Shown here piece after piece: positions 46,071 through 60,000 of a stretch of 64,000 bases of DNA. Location: positions 13,036,038-13,100,037 of the forward strand of contig OZ038322.1 in assembly GCA_964035795.1 (NCBI GenBank). The letters run 5' to 3'. Numbering within the stretch: the first letter of the stretch is position 1; every line of letters begins with the position of its first letter. The translations under genes were made by a program, and so were the position numbers. Below the pieces are notes generated by a model, which was not told the origin of the DNA, did no database searches, and saw nothing but the letters and a program-made list of their open reading frames with translations. The DNA comes from Pterobdella sp. o SKG-2022. Its lineage: Eukaryota > Annelida > Clitellata > Hirudinida > Piscicolidae.

Positions 46071-48403
46071 ATGGGTGTTATATACAAATTTTGTTTCAAC
46101 TTTCTTATTTTTGTTTGTTTCACAATCGCTTTTGATCAAATACCAAATCTAGAACTCAATGGAGAAAAAAAAGGAAGGTGTGAAGAAATAACTATCGATT
46201 ATTGTAAAGGAGTAGCATATAATGAAACGATTCTTCCCAACATTAGAAACCATTATAGTCAAATAGAAGCGGCTGAAGAATTAGAACAATACAAGCATCT
46301 AATGACCTTTGGTTGTCACCCTTCTCTTAATATATTTTTATGTACCATTTTTGTACCTGTTTGTACAAATATCCGAAAACTTATTCCTCCTTGTAGGCCT
46401 CTTTGTTTTGAAGTGCAAGCTGATTGTGAACCTTTCATGAAGAAGTTTGAATATTCATGGCCAAGTATATTTAAGTGTGACCAATTCCCAATTACAGGAC
46501 TTTGTGTTGGTGAAAATAGTACAAAAATGTCAAAAGATTTGAACAAAAAAAAAGAGTATCAATATAATTCTTCTATAAATAAAGAAAGAAATTTGAAGAA
46601 AATTATTTTTTCTATGATTTTCGATGAATTCTCACACAAACTGCTTTGTCCTTCAATTTCAACTTTGCCCAATTCTTTCCATTACAAGCTAAAAATTTCC
46701 AATAAGGTTGCTTAACTTCAATAAACTTTATTTAGTTAACTTTAAGTATGTTATTTGTTTCTATTGTATTTGTGATTCTTTTATCTTTTTGATGATACAC
46801 TTGATAATAGCCTAAATGAAATTTTAAGGGATAATCACTTAATAATGCAAGCTAGTCTTACGAAAAGCTTCGTGTCTTTTTTAAAAAATAAATACTTCGT
46901 GTTTGTTGATCTTACAATTTAAATAAAAATCTTTTTTAAAAATAGGATTTATTACCTTTTTTTTCAAACCTGTCATTTTATAGATTTTCATATATATGTA
47001 AAAAAAATTTTTTTATTTAATATAGCAATTTATATAAATTTTTAACTTATTTTTTAAACTAATTTTGATGATTTCATATTCAGATTCTTCCAAATTGTGG
47101 ACTGCCTTGCAACCCATTTTTCACTTCATCACAGAAATATACTTCATCAATAGTTTTGGGTGTAGCTTCTATTATAGGCCTTCTGACCTCATTAATTACA
47201 GTATTTTCTTTTTTCATCAACAAAGATGCTTTCAAACAACCGGAAAAATGTGTTCTGGCTATGGTTATTTGCTATGGAATTGTCTGTTTTGGGTATATTA
47301 CTGGTTTAATATTTGGGGATAACCTTGCTTGTGTTAATAAATTTGAAAATAACAGTTTCAGCCAGCTTTTGAATGAAAAAATAGATAATAAATGGTTGAG
47401 TAAGGAGTTTGAAGTAAGTTCTCATGGTATGCATAAGAACGCCAAAGTAGAAATCCAAGGAACACACAAAGAATTTTGTACTTTTATTTTTGTTATTATA
47501 TACTACTTTAACATGGCTGCGTATATCTGGTGGTTGTTACTATGCCTTTCTTGGATGGCCTCTACTGGAGTTTTTGAAGAAAAAATCAAAATTCATTTTC
47601 TACACTTACTTGCTTGGAGTTTACCTGCTTTAAAAACGATATTAGTATTAACATGGAATGCAGTTGAAGGAGATAGCTTTGTTGGGATATGTTATGTAGG
47701 ATTGAGTAATATAATGGCTCAAAAGCTTTTTGTATTGGTACCATTGATAACTTACTTTCTTTGTGGACACATTCTGCTAGCTATTACGTTTATCAGGCTT
47801 TATAAAATCAGAAGACGTTTCAAAAAAGAAGCCTTATGCTTGGTTCACTTAGAGAAAATCATTATCAAAATATCAGTATTTGTCATTATTTACTGTATTC
47901 TTTTTATTACTGTTATTGCTTGCCATGTTTATGAAGTTCTAAAAAGAAGCTCATGGATGATGGCGTGGTATCTTAAAAACTACCCAGCACTTTCATCCAG
48001 CACTCACGCTTCTTTTTATCATCAAGTTGGACTTCTCATGAAGGGCATTGGCTCTTCACACAGTAATCAGGAATATTCTGGATTGCTTAATAATTTCACT
48101 AACTCTCCTTATCCTCAAAAAGATATAAAAAATTTTTTGCCATCACACTCAATTGTTCCTTCAATTGGTTTCAATGTTATCTTTTTAAAACACTTTATTA
48201 CCATCATGCCTACAGTATTCATAAGTTTATGGATATTTTTTTTCATGACTTGGGGTACTATTATGAAAAAAGTTATGAAGAGTTATGAAAAAGATATTTG
48301 TTGTAAAAGTAGAAATTTTCAAGAAGTAGCTCGCCCAGACATCATGTATTCAAGTACAACTGCTGAATCAGTTAAAAACATTGTAACTGAAGGTGTTTTG
48401 TGA
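46071..48403 (+). CDS. FZD: Frizzled-family Wnt receptor with altered KTxxxW motif, two exons
   Basis: Seven-pass Wnt receptor of the plasma membrane. Exons 46071-46706 and 47084-48403 join in frame (ISNK then ILPNCGLPC) to give 651 residues. Signal peptide: residues 1-20. The cysteine-rich Wnt-binding domain runs from Cys37 to Cys145 and has ten cysteines in the Frizzled order (RC, YC, GC, LC, VC, PC, LC, DC, KC, LC). The linker HKLLCP...NCGLPC fits Frizzled. The 7TM domain begins near residue 235 (LGVASIIGLLTSLITVFSFF) and includes YYFNMAAYIWWLLLCLSWMA, LLAWSLPALKTILVL and CYVGLSNIMAQKLFVLVPL. After TM7, where Frizzleds carry KTxxxW for Dishevelled, this protein has MTWGTI (600-605). The C-tail is about 46 residues. 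The ECL3 loop before TM7 is long. The CRD, 7TM and linker make Frizzled clear; Smoothened is less likely. Subfamily not assigned. The intron contains a foldback half-copy. Confidence 0.93.
46826..46917. repeat. Half-copy of foldback family A in the Frizzled intron
   Basis: GATAATCACTTAATAATGCA and AGCTAGTCTTACGAAAAGCT, then AAATACTTCGTGTTTGTTGA and TCTTACAA match the right arm and flank of the 43012-43199 element. The left arm is absent. It lies within the only Frizzled intron. Confidence 0.7.
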
Positions 48404-51072
48404 TCTTTTTGGTAAATATTTAAATTTCAAGTTTTATGTGCCTTATTTGTAAAAGTATTTGTATTTTTTGAAAATTATACAATTTTAAAGCCATGCACGG
48501 TAATTTTTTCTAACAGTATTAAATCAACACATTTTGAATTTATTTTTTATGAAAGTAATCTATTCTGAATTATAGGGTTGCTTTTGAAATTTTTCTATTA
48601 TAAATTGATTTTTCATTGTTTTTGGTTTGTAGGATTTCAGAGTATTGGCTTTTGCAATATTTGTACATTTGTTATGTCATTTGCTATTTCTAAGCAGTCA
48701 ACATGTTTTTGTTTATTCCAATGTTAACAATCGATTCAAGTCATATTATAAATTTTTGTTAATGCTAAGTAAAACAATATTGAAGAGAGTTATTGTAATG
48801 AACAATAGTTAGATTTAAACTAGGGCAACTCACATAATAACTTTTACATGATGGATTATATAATGTGCCTGTGTATTAAAAATGTAACTTTTCTAAGATA
48901 AAATTTGGATATTAAAATAATTTACGGTCCCATTGATTTTTTAATTACTGAAATTCCTTTAAAAATGTCCTTAACTCGTCCTGTAGTTCAATATTTTACT
49001 AAAAATTATAGCTTTTTTCAACTTTTAAGTCTTACATTTTTTTGAGCAAAGTTTTACATTACGTTTAATTTTTCATACTAAGCTAATATTTTGCTTGTCG
49101 AAGTTTTTTAAATTTAAAAAAAAATAAACTTTATAAAAAAAGCTTGATGAATTGATTTTAAATTTTACTATAAAGTACGATAAGATAGATCTTATCGAAA
49201 AGTATAATTTAAAAAAACTATAATTTTGTTTAACAACTCAAAGACTTGATTGTGATTCATCCTCATCATCTTCATTTCATTTTTAAATTCAAATCAAAAA
49301 GATTTAAAAAATCAAATACATGAGGTATTTTTAAAAAATAAACTAATAAATTTTATATTAATTATAACTAACTTTTCGATTAAAAAACGCAGTAAAAAAA
49401 TTGAAGCAGTAGCCCTTAATAGTTAAAATTATACAATGGCTTATAGGTTTGATAAGTCGTCGGTCAATAATTTTCAAAGATTTGGAGAAATTTCGTTGAA
49501 AAAAAATATAAAAAATACTTAAAAACTTACTCATCACAAGCTTTTATTTTTATCGATATAATTTTTTTTCCAAAATTTACATAGCGTTTGTAGGGCAATT
49601 CCATTTTTTCAGGACTATTTTCCTTAAAGCTACTGTATTTATATATAACCAATTAATGTGAGACAATAGAGTATTAGTAACTGTATCTTAATCAGCTTTA
49701 ACTGCCATTTGTATGTTATATTCACTTGAATCTCATTAAAAATATTAACATTAATAAGGGTTTTTATATCATTAAAATGCTATTAAAATTTAGTTGAACT
49801 AGGGTTTTATTTATACTTTCGATGACAATGCCATGTTAATGTTTTTTGAAGGATTTATTGAAAAAAAAATATTCATTGCTAAAAAATATCCAAATAAAAT
49901 TACAAAAATTTTTGATTCAATAATAAAAAAGCTATTTATTTAAAAATTAAAAAGAATTTTTCAAATAAAAAACTATAGTTAGAAAAGGCTTATGGCTATG
50001 GGAAGTAGGTGAGTAAAAAGTCGTAATTGTTAAGAAGCTTGAACACGATTTTGTCATTCAAGACAAGAAGAAAACTGTTGAAAATAACTATTCGATTCTT
50101 TTTATTTTATCTAAATTTATGCACAAAAGCAAGTCGTGGAGCTTAAATTGATAGCTATTGTTCAACCCTGTTAGCTTGATATGTGAACTCGTTTGAATTG
50201 CACTAAGACATTAAGTCCTTAATCAATCATAGAGAAGTATAGATGATTTTTTGAAATATTTTTCTAAAATGTATATCTATGTTTCAAGTATCGTGAATGT
50301 AGTTTCTTTTTTTCAATAGAAACACTACCTAAAATTATAAAAAATGATTTTTTTTTTGTAAAAACCATTACATTACGAAAAAACATTGATTTTCAATTAT
50401 GATCTTTGTCTAAGATAATTACTAGTTTTGAAATAAATCGATATTTTTTATTCATATATAAACGAAAGGCTTTACGTCTATTTTATGGTTAAATAATAGC
50501 AAGGTTAATAGTTAAATATGAGCTAATTAAATGTTCTTTTAATACTTGTGTATAATAAAAAAGTCTAGTGAATTTCGGTATGATTTTCTTTTTTTAGACC
50601 ATGAAATCTTGTTACAGACTGCTTCATCACAACTGGTGTAATGAAGTAGTCTGTATGTGACATTAGGAACACATTTTCTTGTATATTCATATGGTTGAGA
50701 GATTATCTAAAAAAAGAAGTGTTTTCCAATAGTGACACACAGGAAAATTGTCAAATTTCCAAGTTATTTACCGTTGCTTTCTTTTACGTGTTTTATACAT
50801 AACAAAACGATATATATTACTTTAGAGAGGTATCATATGTATTTTTATTAATTTTTAAACCCTTCTTTGTTTCTATATGTTATACATATTTATTTGAACA
50901 AATATATATACATAAAAGAAATTATAACTTATATATGGTGAATTGTCTTAAATATAGACTTGTCTGTGAAAATTAATTCCAAAAATCGAAAAAAATATTT
51001 GATTCACGTTATTTCTTTAATTGTAAAACTAACTCCAAACAAACGTTCGAAAGAGGTATTTCAAGTATCGAA
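48404..51072. other. Intergenic region Frizzled / chitin synthase
   Basis: 2.7 kb, AT-rich, tandem gene orientation. Contains a short palindromic motif related to foldback family B (GATAAGATAGATCTTATCGA, about 49190-49209) and the hairpin at 50614-50654. Should hold the chitin synthase promoter. No exon recognised. Confidence 0.55.
50614..50654. repeat. Short hairpin, 18-bp stem and 5-nt loop
   Basis: ACAGACTGCTTCATCACA pairs with TGTAATGAAGTAGTCTGT, with one G:U pair and one mismatch, around loop ACTGG. More GC-rich than the flanks. The loop is short for a canonical pre-miRNA. It stands about 0.4 kb upstream of the chitin synthase start codon. Confidence 0.6.
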
Positions 51073-54000
51073 ATGGAGAGCGAAAGCTCATCTGGAAAAG
51101 GATCGGGCTTCTTGGAGGTGGAGCTGGATCGAGATTATTCAGACGATGACACAAACTCTCCAGCTAAAGACACGTTGGATAAAATAAAAGAACAAAACAA
51201 AATGAGGAAATCTATTTTGACACAAGCAATCCAGAGTAGAGACTATGGAAATACTTCGGATGAAAGTGAAGACGAGTATGAAAAGAATTATGGGGAAAGT
51301 GAAGATGAAAAAAAAGATATCGATAAAAGCTCAATCGGATCACACTTGTCCGCTACTGATCCACTTCTTGAGCCCACCAAGTCAATATCTTATCAAACTA
51401 ATACTTCAAATTTAGAAAAAAAAATTTCAAAAAGTTTAAAAAAAATTTAACTTCTTAATTGATTTCAATTATTTTTCAGAAAAAACTGGGATATATTCGT
51501 TAACAGACCAAGGATGAATGGTCACGAACTTGATGACCAGAAGTACCGGAAGTACAGACGCTTCCTCAAAATAGCCACCTTCTTTGTTTTGTTTATCGGA
51601 ATCCTTATTTTCAGTTTTTTGAGCAAAGTTAGTTTTTTGTTGGCAGTTACAAATATGCAAGCTCCTTTGAAAACTATGAACAACCAAACCGGAGAAGTTC
51701 CGAGTCTTTTGTGTTTCAATTATACAGCGGATAAGAGAATCGTTTATAAAGAAGAGAACGAAACTCTAATAAGAAATGAAACGATGTATAGAGCTAGGTA
51801 TCAAAAAGTTTTTATTTTTTGCAATAATGATTTTTTACAAAATATATTATTTCAAACCAGATGTGTTTCACTGCCTGTCAACTCTTTCTCATCCTTCAAT
51901 GATTCTAACCTTGCTTGTTTCAATAGTAAAAACTTGCCGACTGAGCCATTCTTGGTGAACTATAACGTCACTAGCTCTTCATATCCCGCCACGCCTTGTG
52001 TTACTTATCGCTTTTTCTGGTTTTGGGCTGTTTTTCTCATGCTTAATGTACCGAACGGATTAAATTTAGCCAAATCTCTTTGGAAAGTTAGTTCATTTTT
52101 ATGAATTTATTGACAGTTTTTTTATATGTGTTTTATTTTTTTCAACACTTTCTGAAATTTATTGAATATATATAAGTTTGAATACTTTTATATAAATGTA
52201 GTTTAAGAAATAATTTTTAAAAAATCAATTCAGCTTACTTGATAAAGTATTTAAAAAAAAAAAATAAAATATTTTCAAGATTTTTTAATCCCCTTTAATT
52301 GATATACTGTGAAACGACCAATAGAAGATTCATTTTTATCAAGTAATTTCGTTCTGATTTTTCTTAGAAAATCGATAGAAATTGACTTGAGTTTGATTCA
52401 AGTGAAAAATTTTTTTGAATAGCCTTCAAGCTGAATTTTAATTAATTAAATTAGAAATTAAAAAATTTGATTTATAAAAATTCACTTTCTTTTTATATTT
52501 TTCGTAAACTTTTTTGGAAACTTTTTTTTAAGAGAACATGCTTTAAGTATATTTTTACTTGATAGTTCTGCTTTTAAATTCTTTTTCGATTCTGATGTGA
52601 AATTTTTATTCAGTATTTATTTTTCTAACCTTATACAAAAATATTTAAGCATTTTTCCAACTTCATTTCCTATTACCGCCTTTATAATAGTTTTAAATTG
52701 AACCAACAGTTTTCAAAATTTTTAAGTCTTTATAAAAGGATTTTTTTTTTAAATATTTAAAATGCGAAAACAAATACATTGTTTTAGAAATTAATAACAA
52801 AGTTTATTTTTTAAAAGTTTAATAGCCTCTTATTTCTTTACGTAAAGCCCCTATTTTTCAATCAACGTGCACAACTTTTATGACTATTCATAATTGGAAA
52901 ATAAAATTCAATTATCAAACCTCTGTCTTAAATTAATTCATAGACATGACAAAGTTGATTAGGTTCTCTAGTAAACAGATCAAAGTTCTATTCTTTCATT
53001 CAAGAAACACCTATGACTATGTGGATTTAGCTCAAAAATTTCAAAAATCTATTCAGTTTATATTGATAATAATTAAATAACTAATTAAAATTAATTCAAA
53101 ATAAGTAAACCAAAATTTTTTTTCAAGATTATAAAAAAGCATAACATATTAAAAGATTTAATTTTACAAGAAAATATTAAAACTTTATTTAAAAATTTTT
53201 CAGTTTTTCTTCAAAACCTTCCAAAACCCTAAATACAACATTGTGATTATCTCTTGTATCATAGATACAATACACACCGCAGCCCTTTCTTTCATTTGCT
53301 TTTATATTCTTCCTTCGTTAGACGACATCTTTCAAGCGGCGATGCTATTAACTGGAATCGCCATAATACCAGCCATACTAACCCTCATAAACAAGCCAGA
53401 GAAGCATCGTAGGATTGATAGCAAACTGAAAGATGTAGCAATTTTAGTGCTCAATGTTGTGGCACTTCTTGGTCAATTATCAGTTCCCGCTGTTTTAACT
53501 TGGAGAATGTATTCAAAGCCAAATCCTGAGCCCATTCTATATATAAGTATTTCTCCAGCGCTATTCCTATTCTCTCTTAGGTTAGTTCTCAAAATTATTT
53601 AATTGGAAATTTTGAAATTATTCTTAACTTTAAGTTTTGAATATGATTATAAATTATTAAAAAAAAATTTTTTTTTGTCATTATACATGGTCACTATTTT
53701 AGAATTTTTCTCATAGATGAATATTTGGAAACATTTTTGAAATTTTAAGTTTAGCTCTATCAGAAAACTTTAGAATTTGAATGGAACCGAATCTACATCT
53801 AACTTTTTATCTAGCTTTTTGAAATTTTTAAATTGAAAACTAGTTCATTATACGCAATAAAAATGATTTATATGAGTCATTTTCTAAATACGTCATTAAA
53901 TTGTATCGACCAATGTAACTTCTTTTGCAAATGCTCTCTTGAAATCCTATTGTCAGACGTGAGACATAAATCATTTAACTTATTGTTAAATCTGTTTTCA

Positions 54001-57000
54001 AAACGTTGTTAAGCTTGCTCAACTCGGTATGGTCTTAATAGGCGATTGCGTAGCTTTTATGTAACATTCAAAAGATAGATAAAAATTCAAAAGTTATTCT
54101 ACCTATTGTGTATTTATGACAAGTCTAGGTGAAACTATTTTGTTTAGAGGCAGCTAAAATCTACTTGAACAAAAATAATTTGGAAAAATTCTACAGAATA
54201 CTGGCGTGCTAATAAATAAACGTCAAAATATTGGGAGATTTTCTGTTTGCTATAGTTTATCGACCAATGAGCTTATTTTGCAAATGCTTTCTTGAAATAC
54301 TATTGTCAGACGTGAGACGTAACTTATTTTTAAATCTGTATTCAAAACGTTGTTAAGCTTGCTCAACTCTAGTTATGGTCTTAAAAGGCGATTGCGTAGT
54401 TTTTATGTAACATTCAAGAAATAGATGAAAATTCTACCTAAAAATTCAAAAAAATTCTACCTATTGTGTATTATGACATGTCTAAGTGAGACTATTTTGT
54501 TTAAAGGCAGATAAAATCCACTTGAACAAAAATAATTTGGAAAAATTCTACAGAATACTGGCGTGCTAATAAATAAACGTCAAAATATTGGGAGATTTTC
54601 TGTTTGCTATAGTTTCCAGCTGAATGGAATATCTTAAGTCATTCTCTATTTACTATTAAACTGCAAACACATCGGTAGATGATTCATGGTTTTCGTCGTA
54701 TCAACGAACAAACAAACAACCTAAAAACAAACAAATAGAAAAAAGAAAAACAGACAAACAAAAACACACAAAAAAAAACTAAGCTGATAATAGTTTCAAA
54801 GTTTTTTGAGCCAAATTTTATTATTTTCTAGTGTTTTAAGAAATATTTTATGTACATTTTTTCTATAATATTTATTTTCTAAACGAATTAAATGATATAT
54901 ACTGCTTGATCCATGATGAATTTCTTGAAAGAACATGTAAACCAAATTATATTCAATTAAAATTTTTGATAAATTCAACTTTATTAGAATCTTATTTGAA
55001 TATTATTAAATAGTGAAACTCACTAATGAAGTATGATAAGGTTGAACTTATCGAAAATTTCAGTTGAATAAAATTGTTTTACATGTGCTTTAAAGCAATT
55101 TTTTATAAATCAAGAAGAATATTTTAATTGTTCAAAATTACTAACATACGATGTTTTTTGAAAACTTTTTTAAACTTATATACGAGAAAGTTTCTATATA
55201 AATTTATTTTCTTTGAAACTTTAGAATCCTTTTCCAAAAATTATCATTTGACACTTTTTAAGAGTCACTTAATCAAAAACTTTTTAAAAATAAATAAAAG
55301 CTAAAAAATGCCTTTTTTTTAAAGAAAAATAAAAGCATTTGAAAAACAAATAAAACTGTGAAAACATCAAAATCTTCACAAAACAAAAAAATTTTCAAGA
55401 TGGTGGGAAAATTTCCACGGAGACAGAACAGCTAAGTTTGCCCGGTTCAAGTTCTTGGCCAGACTGGTGAGCAAGATGAGAAAGGGAAGGCCGATGATAG
55501 GACTTATTAGCAGTCCCTTGAAGGTATTTATTGCGTTTAGTGTTTGAAACAGGCCAAAAAAATTTAAAAATTCAATGATTCAAATTGTTTTAATGATTAC
55601 TTTGAAGCAATATTTATTTTAAAACTGAATTAGAAGTTTTGAAAACTCATAAATCTCCGATAACTATTTTTCAAAACGAAAAGCCTTTCAGATAAATTTT
55701 TTTTTCGTTTTTTTATTTGGAAAATTATTTTTCAATAGTTTCAAATATAAACAAAAATAAAAAATCATATTTGAAGATATTTATTCACTTGGGAATGTTG
55801 ATGTTGTGTGTTTGGCTGCAAATCGACAAAATAGACCCCTCGAAAAGAGAGCCATGGTACAGAGTGGCGTACATGCATTTCTTGTAAGTTTTTTATCTCA
55901 ATTAAAAATTTTATCTATTTAACTCAATGAAAAATATTTATGTATTAATTGCAAGAATATAGCGCATGAAATATTGATAATAGAACAATAAGTATTATTC
56001 TTTTTAAGAAAAAATTTAAGAGATTAATTAAATAACCTTCAATTGAAAATTGACAGTTATAAAAATTCAACAATTTGCATGTTTTATAAACTATTAGATA
56101 TGTTTTTTCCTGGTAACGAAGTCAAGGTAATAGTTTTATTAATTGCCATTTCAAAGTAACTGCATAAAACCGCCATGGCTGCGGTTAAGGTAATAAAATA
56201 ATAAGGCTAAATACTACTGAAGACGGTTAATTAAATGCATAAAGCACGATTTTTTTAAACCCCAATTTGCGAAAAAACTCAATAATAATGAATAAAATAA
56301 CAAATATATATGTATTACTATATATATAATATGTAAAGCAATTTGAATTTAAATGTGTTATTCAATGACAATAATTAGATTCATTTCAATAATTCTTCAG
56401 AACATGTTCAAAACATACTGTTCCCGACCACATAGCTGTGATCTCTGGCGACCTTTTACCTCTTTTTTCCCATGCTTGGATACATATGGCATGTCTGAAT
56501 GTTGTTTCAGCTTTTCTGGTCTACTCATTCACTACTATTGCCTTTAAAATCAGAATCCAAGCAGTAAGAATTTGAAAACGAAATAAAAATTTGAATAAAA
56601 TGATATCAATAAAAAAAAAGCATGACTGAAAGATTTTTGGTGTTTTTGATATTTCAACTTTATTTTTCATAAATGAATGCTAAAAAAGCGATGTTTTTGC
56701 AGATTGCCTGTACGATACCTTTGGCTTTGAGCACACCGTTGGCAGGGGCGTTCATCATAGGAGGTTGTGAGTTGTGGAACACAAACCCCTGCAGTTTGAA
56801 AAGCGACTACTTTTTTATGGAGTACTTCTACAAGTTAAAAGTTTTTGAATAATTCAAAGAATTATAAAAAAACCTAAAACAATTTTTTGCATTTTCAAAT
56901 CCAACTATTAAAAAAGTGTTTGAATAAAGCGACTTTTTAATACATTTTATAAGGTGTTATGAGAGAAACAGTATTTTGGATAAATTCAAGTATGAGTATT

Positions 57001-60000
57001 ATTTTCTCTTTTTTGTTTGGTGGTGTTCCTTTTTGTGGGTAACTAAACATTTGTGGACTCCTAAAGCAGAAAGATTGGCTAAAACCTCGAAGTGAGTTTT
57101 AATCATTCAAATATTAAAAAAAAATTTATATTCGTTTGATGCTATTTGAAGGCTTTACATGCAACCATATTTTGTTGCCCCAATGACTGGAGAATCGATT
57201 TGCCTTAATAGAAATCGAAATGACGGTGGTTTCGAAATTGAGAATAGAAGGGAGAGGGCCAAAAAATTATCGAATAATGTAAATTTTGTTCACTTTTTTA
57301 TTAAATTGAATATTTTTAAGCCATAAAATATTAATAAGAAAATTATCTAAAAAGAAATAAAATTCGAATTACAGTTTTTATAAAACTCAAATTGCATAAA
57401 AAAATTTATATTGAAATCTTTTTTCCTAAAATCTATTGAATTTATTTGATTTTTATCTCATACAGCCCAATGGTACAATTTTGGGCACTGCAAGAAGGGA
57501 CTCGATAAGTGCACTGTCCATGTTGGAAAATGACGATGTTGATAAACTTGTGAAAGAAATGCGTAAAGACACCACTCCTTACATATACATTTGTGCAACG
57601 ATGTGGCATGAAGAGAGGGATGAAATGATTCAGATGCTTAAGTCTATATTCAGGTTACTGAACTTGTAGTTGTGGCCTAAAAACTCTTGAAGTTAATGCC
57701 ACTATAATCTTTTTTGTAATTTTAAAACTAAGCTAATTTTCAGTTTTTAAACAATTGCAAATTTTTCTCAATAGATTGGATCGAGATCAAGCGGCTAGGA
57801 GAAATGTTCAGTTGTTGGGATTTTTCGAACCAGATTATTATGAGTTTGAAGGTAAATCTAGTTGAAAAATAATTTAGAACGTTTTTGAAAAATTTATCGA
57901 AAAATTATCTAAAAGAATATAGACTTCGATGATGTTGCTTAAACTATATTGTTTTCATATTTCAGCTCACATTTTCTTCGATAACGCCATGGAGAACCAC
58001 AACGAGCTTGAAAAGGATTACACAGTGAACGAATATGTAGCCTTGTTAGTTGAAGTGCTCAAAGAAGCTGCTAAGTATGTAAATTTTAATTATTGTTTCA
58101 AGTTAGAACTAAAAAACAAAACTTATTTATAAATTTTAACGGATATTTTTTAAAAAGAGGAAATACATATGATTTCTCAAACAGAGAAACCTTCAGACAA
58201 CTATTTATTTTATTTAAATTTAAGTTTTAAATCAATAAAATTAATTAAGACTTTAAAAAATGAATAAGCAAACATTATAGTATTAAATTGTTTTTTCATA
58301 TAATTGAACAGAGGAGTGCACGATGTTCTGGCCAAAGTAGATGATCCTATTAAAATTCCCACTCCGTATGGTGGGAGGTTACAATGGACTTTGCCTGGAG
58401 AAAACACTCTCACGGTTCATTTGAAAGATAGTGCTAAGATAAGACACAAGAAAAGATGGAGTCAAGTATGTAAACTTTCAATTGACAAGGTTTTTAGCTT
58501 GAATGATAAAATCTTAATAGAAATTTTTCTATTTTCTTAGGTGATGTACATGTACTATTTTCTGGGTTTCAAACTATGTGCCGACGAAGGTCTTTCTTCG
58601 GAAAGAAAACTCACCCGATCATTAAACACATACACTTTGGCTCTTGACGGTGACGTTGATTTTGAACCACTAGCTTTGATTTTATTGATTGATTTGATGA
58701 AGAGAGAAGAAAAGGTTGGAGCTGTATGTGGCCGTATTCATCCCATTGGAGTTGGTGCGTAGCTATCAAGAATACTTTCATAACTTTTGATAAGTATTTA
58801 ATTAAAATCTCCAAAAAAACTTTCGAAAATTTTCTTCAAACATTTTTGTATTTTGAAAAACTGTTCTAAGTCAATTAGAAATTTTACAAATCATAAACTA
58901 ATTGTTATAGGTCCTCTTGTGTGGTATCAAGAATTTGAGTATGCTATTGGTCATTGGCTTCAAAAGGCAGCTGAACACGTTTTAGGTAAAGAACAATTTT
59001 TAAAAATTGACTTCTAAACTTGAACTGTTAGGAAGCCGAAGCTACTGTTTTAAACATTATGAAGTATTTTTCATAAAATATTTTAATATCCAGGTTGTGT
59101 TTTATGTAGCCCGGGCTGTTTCAGTTTGTTTAGAGCTTCAGCTTTAATGGATGAAAACGTTATGAAAATGTACACTAAAATACCTGTAGAACCACGAGAG
59201 CATATTCAATATGATCAAGGTAACAGTTTTTGCATTTAAACTCTACAGTAAACAAGCAATATATAAGAAATATAAAAGAATTGAATAAAAAATAAATATA
59301 TTTAATCATATCGAAGGTGAAGACCGTTGGCTATGCACTCTCCTATTGCAGCAAGGGTATAGAGTAGAATATTGTGCGGCCTCTGACAGTTATACCCATT
59401 GCCCAGTTGGGTTTTTTGAGTTTTTCACTCAACGAAGACGCTGGATGCCTTCTACCATGGCCAACATCTTATCCCTCATTGAAACCAGAAAACACACGGT
59501 GACAGTTAACGAAAACATCAGTTCTTTATATGTTTTCTACCAAGCAGCGATTCTGATAGGTACATTTGTAAACTTGATCATTTTGTTTTCCAATTTTCAA
59601 ATACAACAATTGATTCTGATGAAATATATTTAATTCTTATAGCTTCTTTGCTGTCTCCTGGAATCATTTTCATGATGATGGTTGGAGCATTGAATGCCTC
59701 TTTGGAGACATGGAACCAGGCTTTTTCTCATTGGGGAATGGCTGGTTTAAATGCTATTCCGATCATAATTTTCATTATATTATGCTTCAAAGCTCACAAT
59801 GATATACAGGTAAATCTATAGTTTTTAAGCTTATTTCTGATTTTTTTCTTATCTTTTCTTTTACAACTTAAAACCTGAAAACAAAAAAGTAAATTAGTTT
59901 TTTATAAAATTAAATACGTTTATTTTTTGCAGTTGTGGTTTGCTTGGGTGTTGGGAGCTTTATATATAGTAATACAATTACTGGTATTAGTGGGCACAGC

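Noticed and set aside
46071..48403. Smoothened instead of Frizzled
   Set aside because: The linker CP...CGLPC and the TM1-TM4 sequences fit Frizzled better; loss of KTxxxW alone is not evidence for Smoothened.
54700..54780. Possible functional A-rich element with repeated AACAAAC
   Set aside because: Simple A-rich repeat inside an intron, with no supporting structure.
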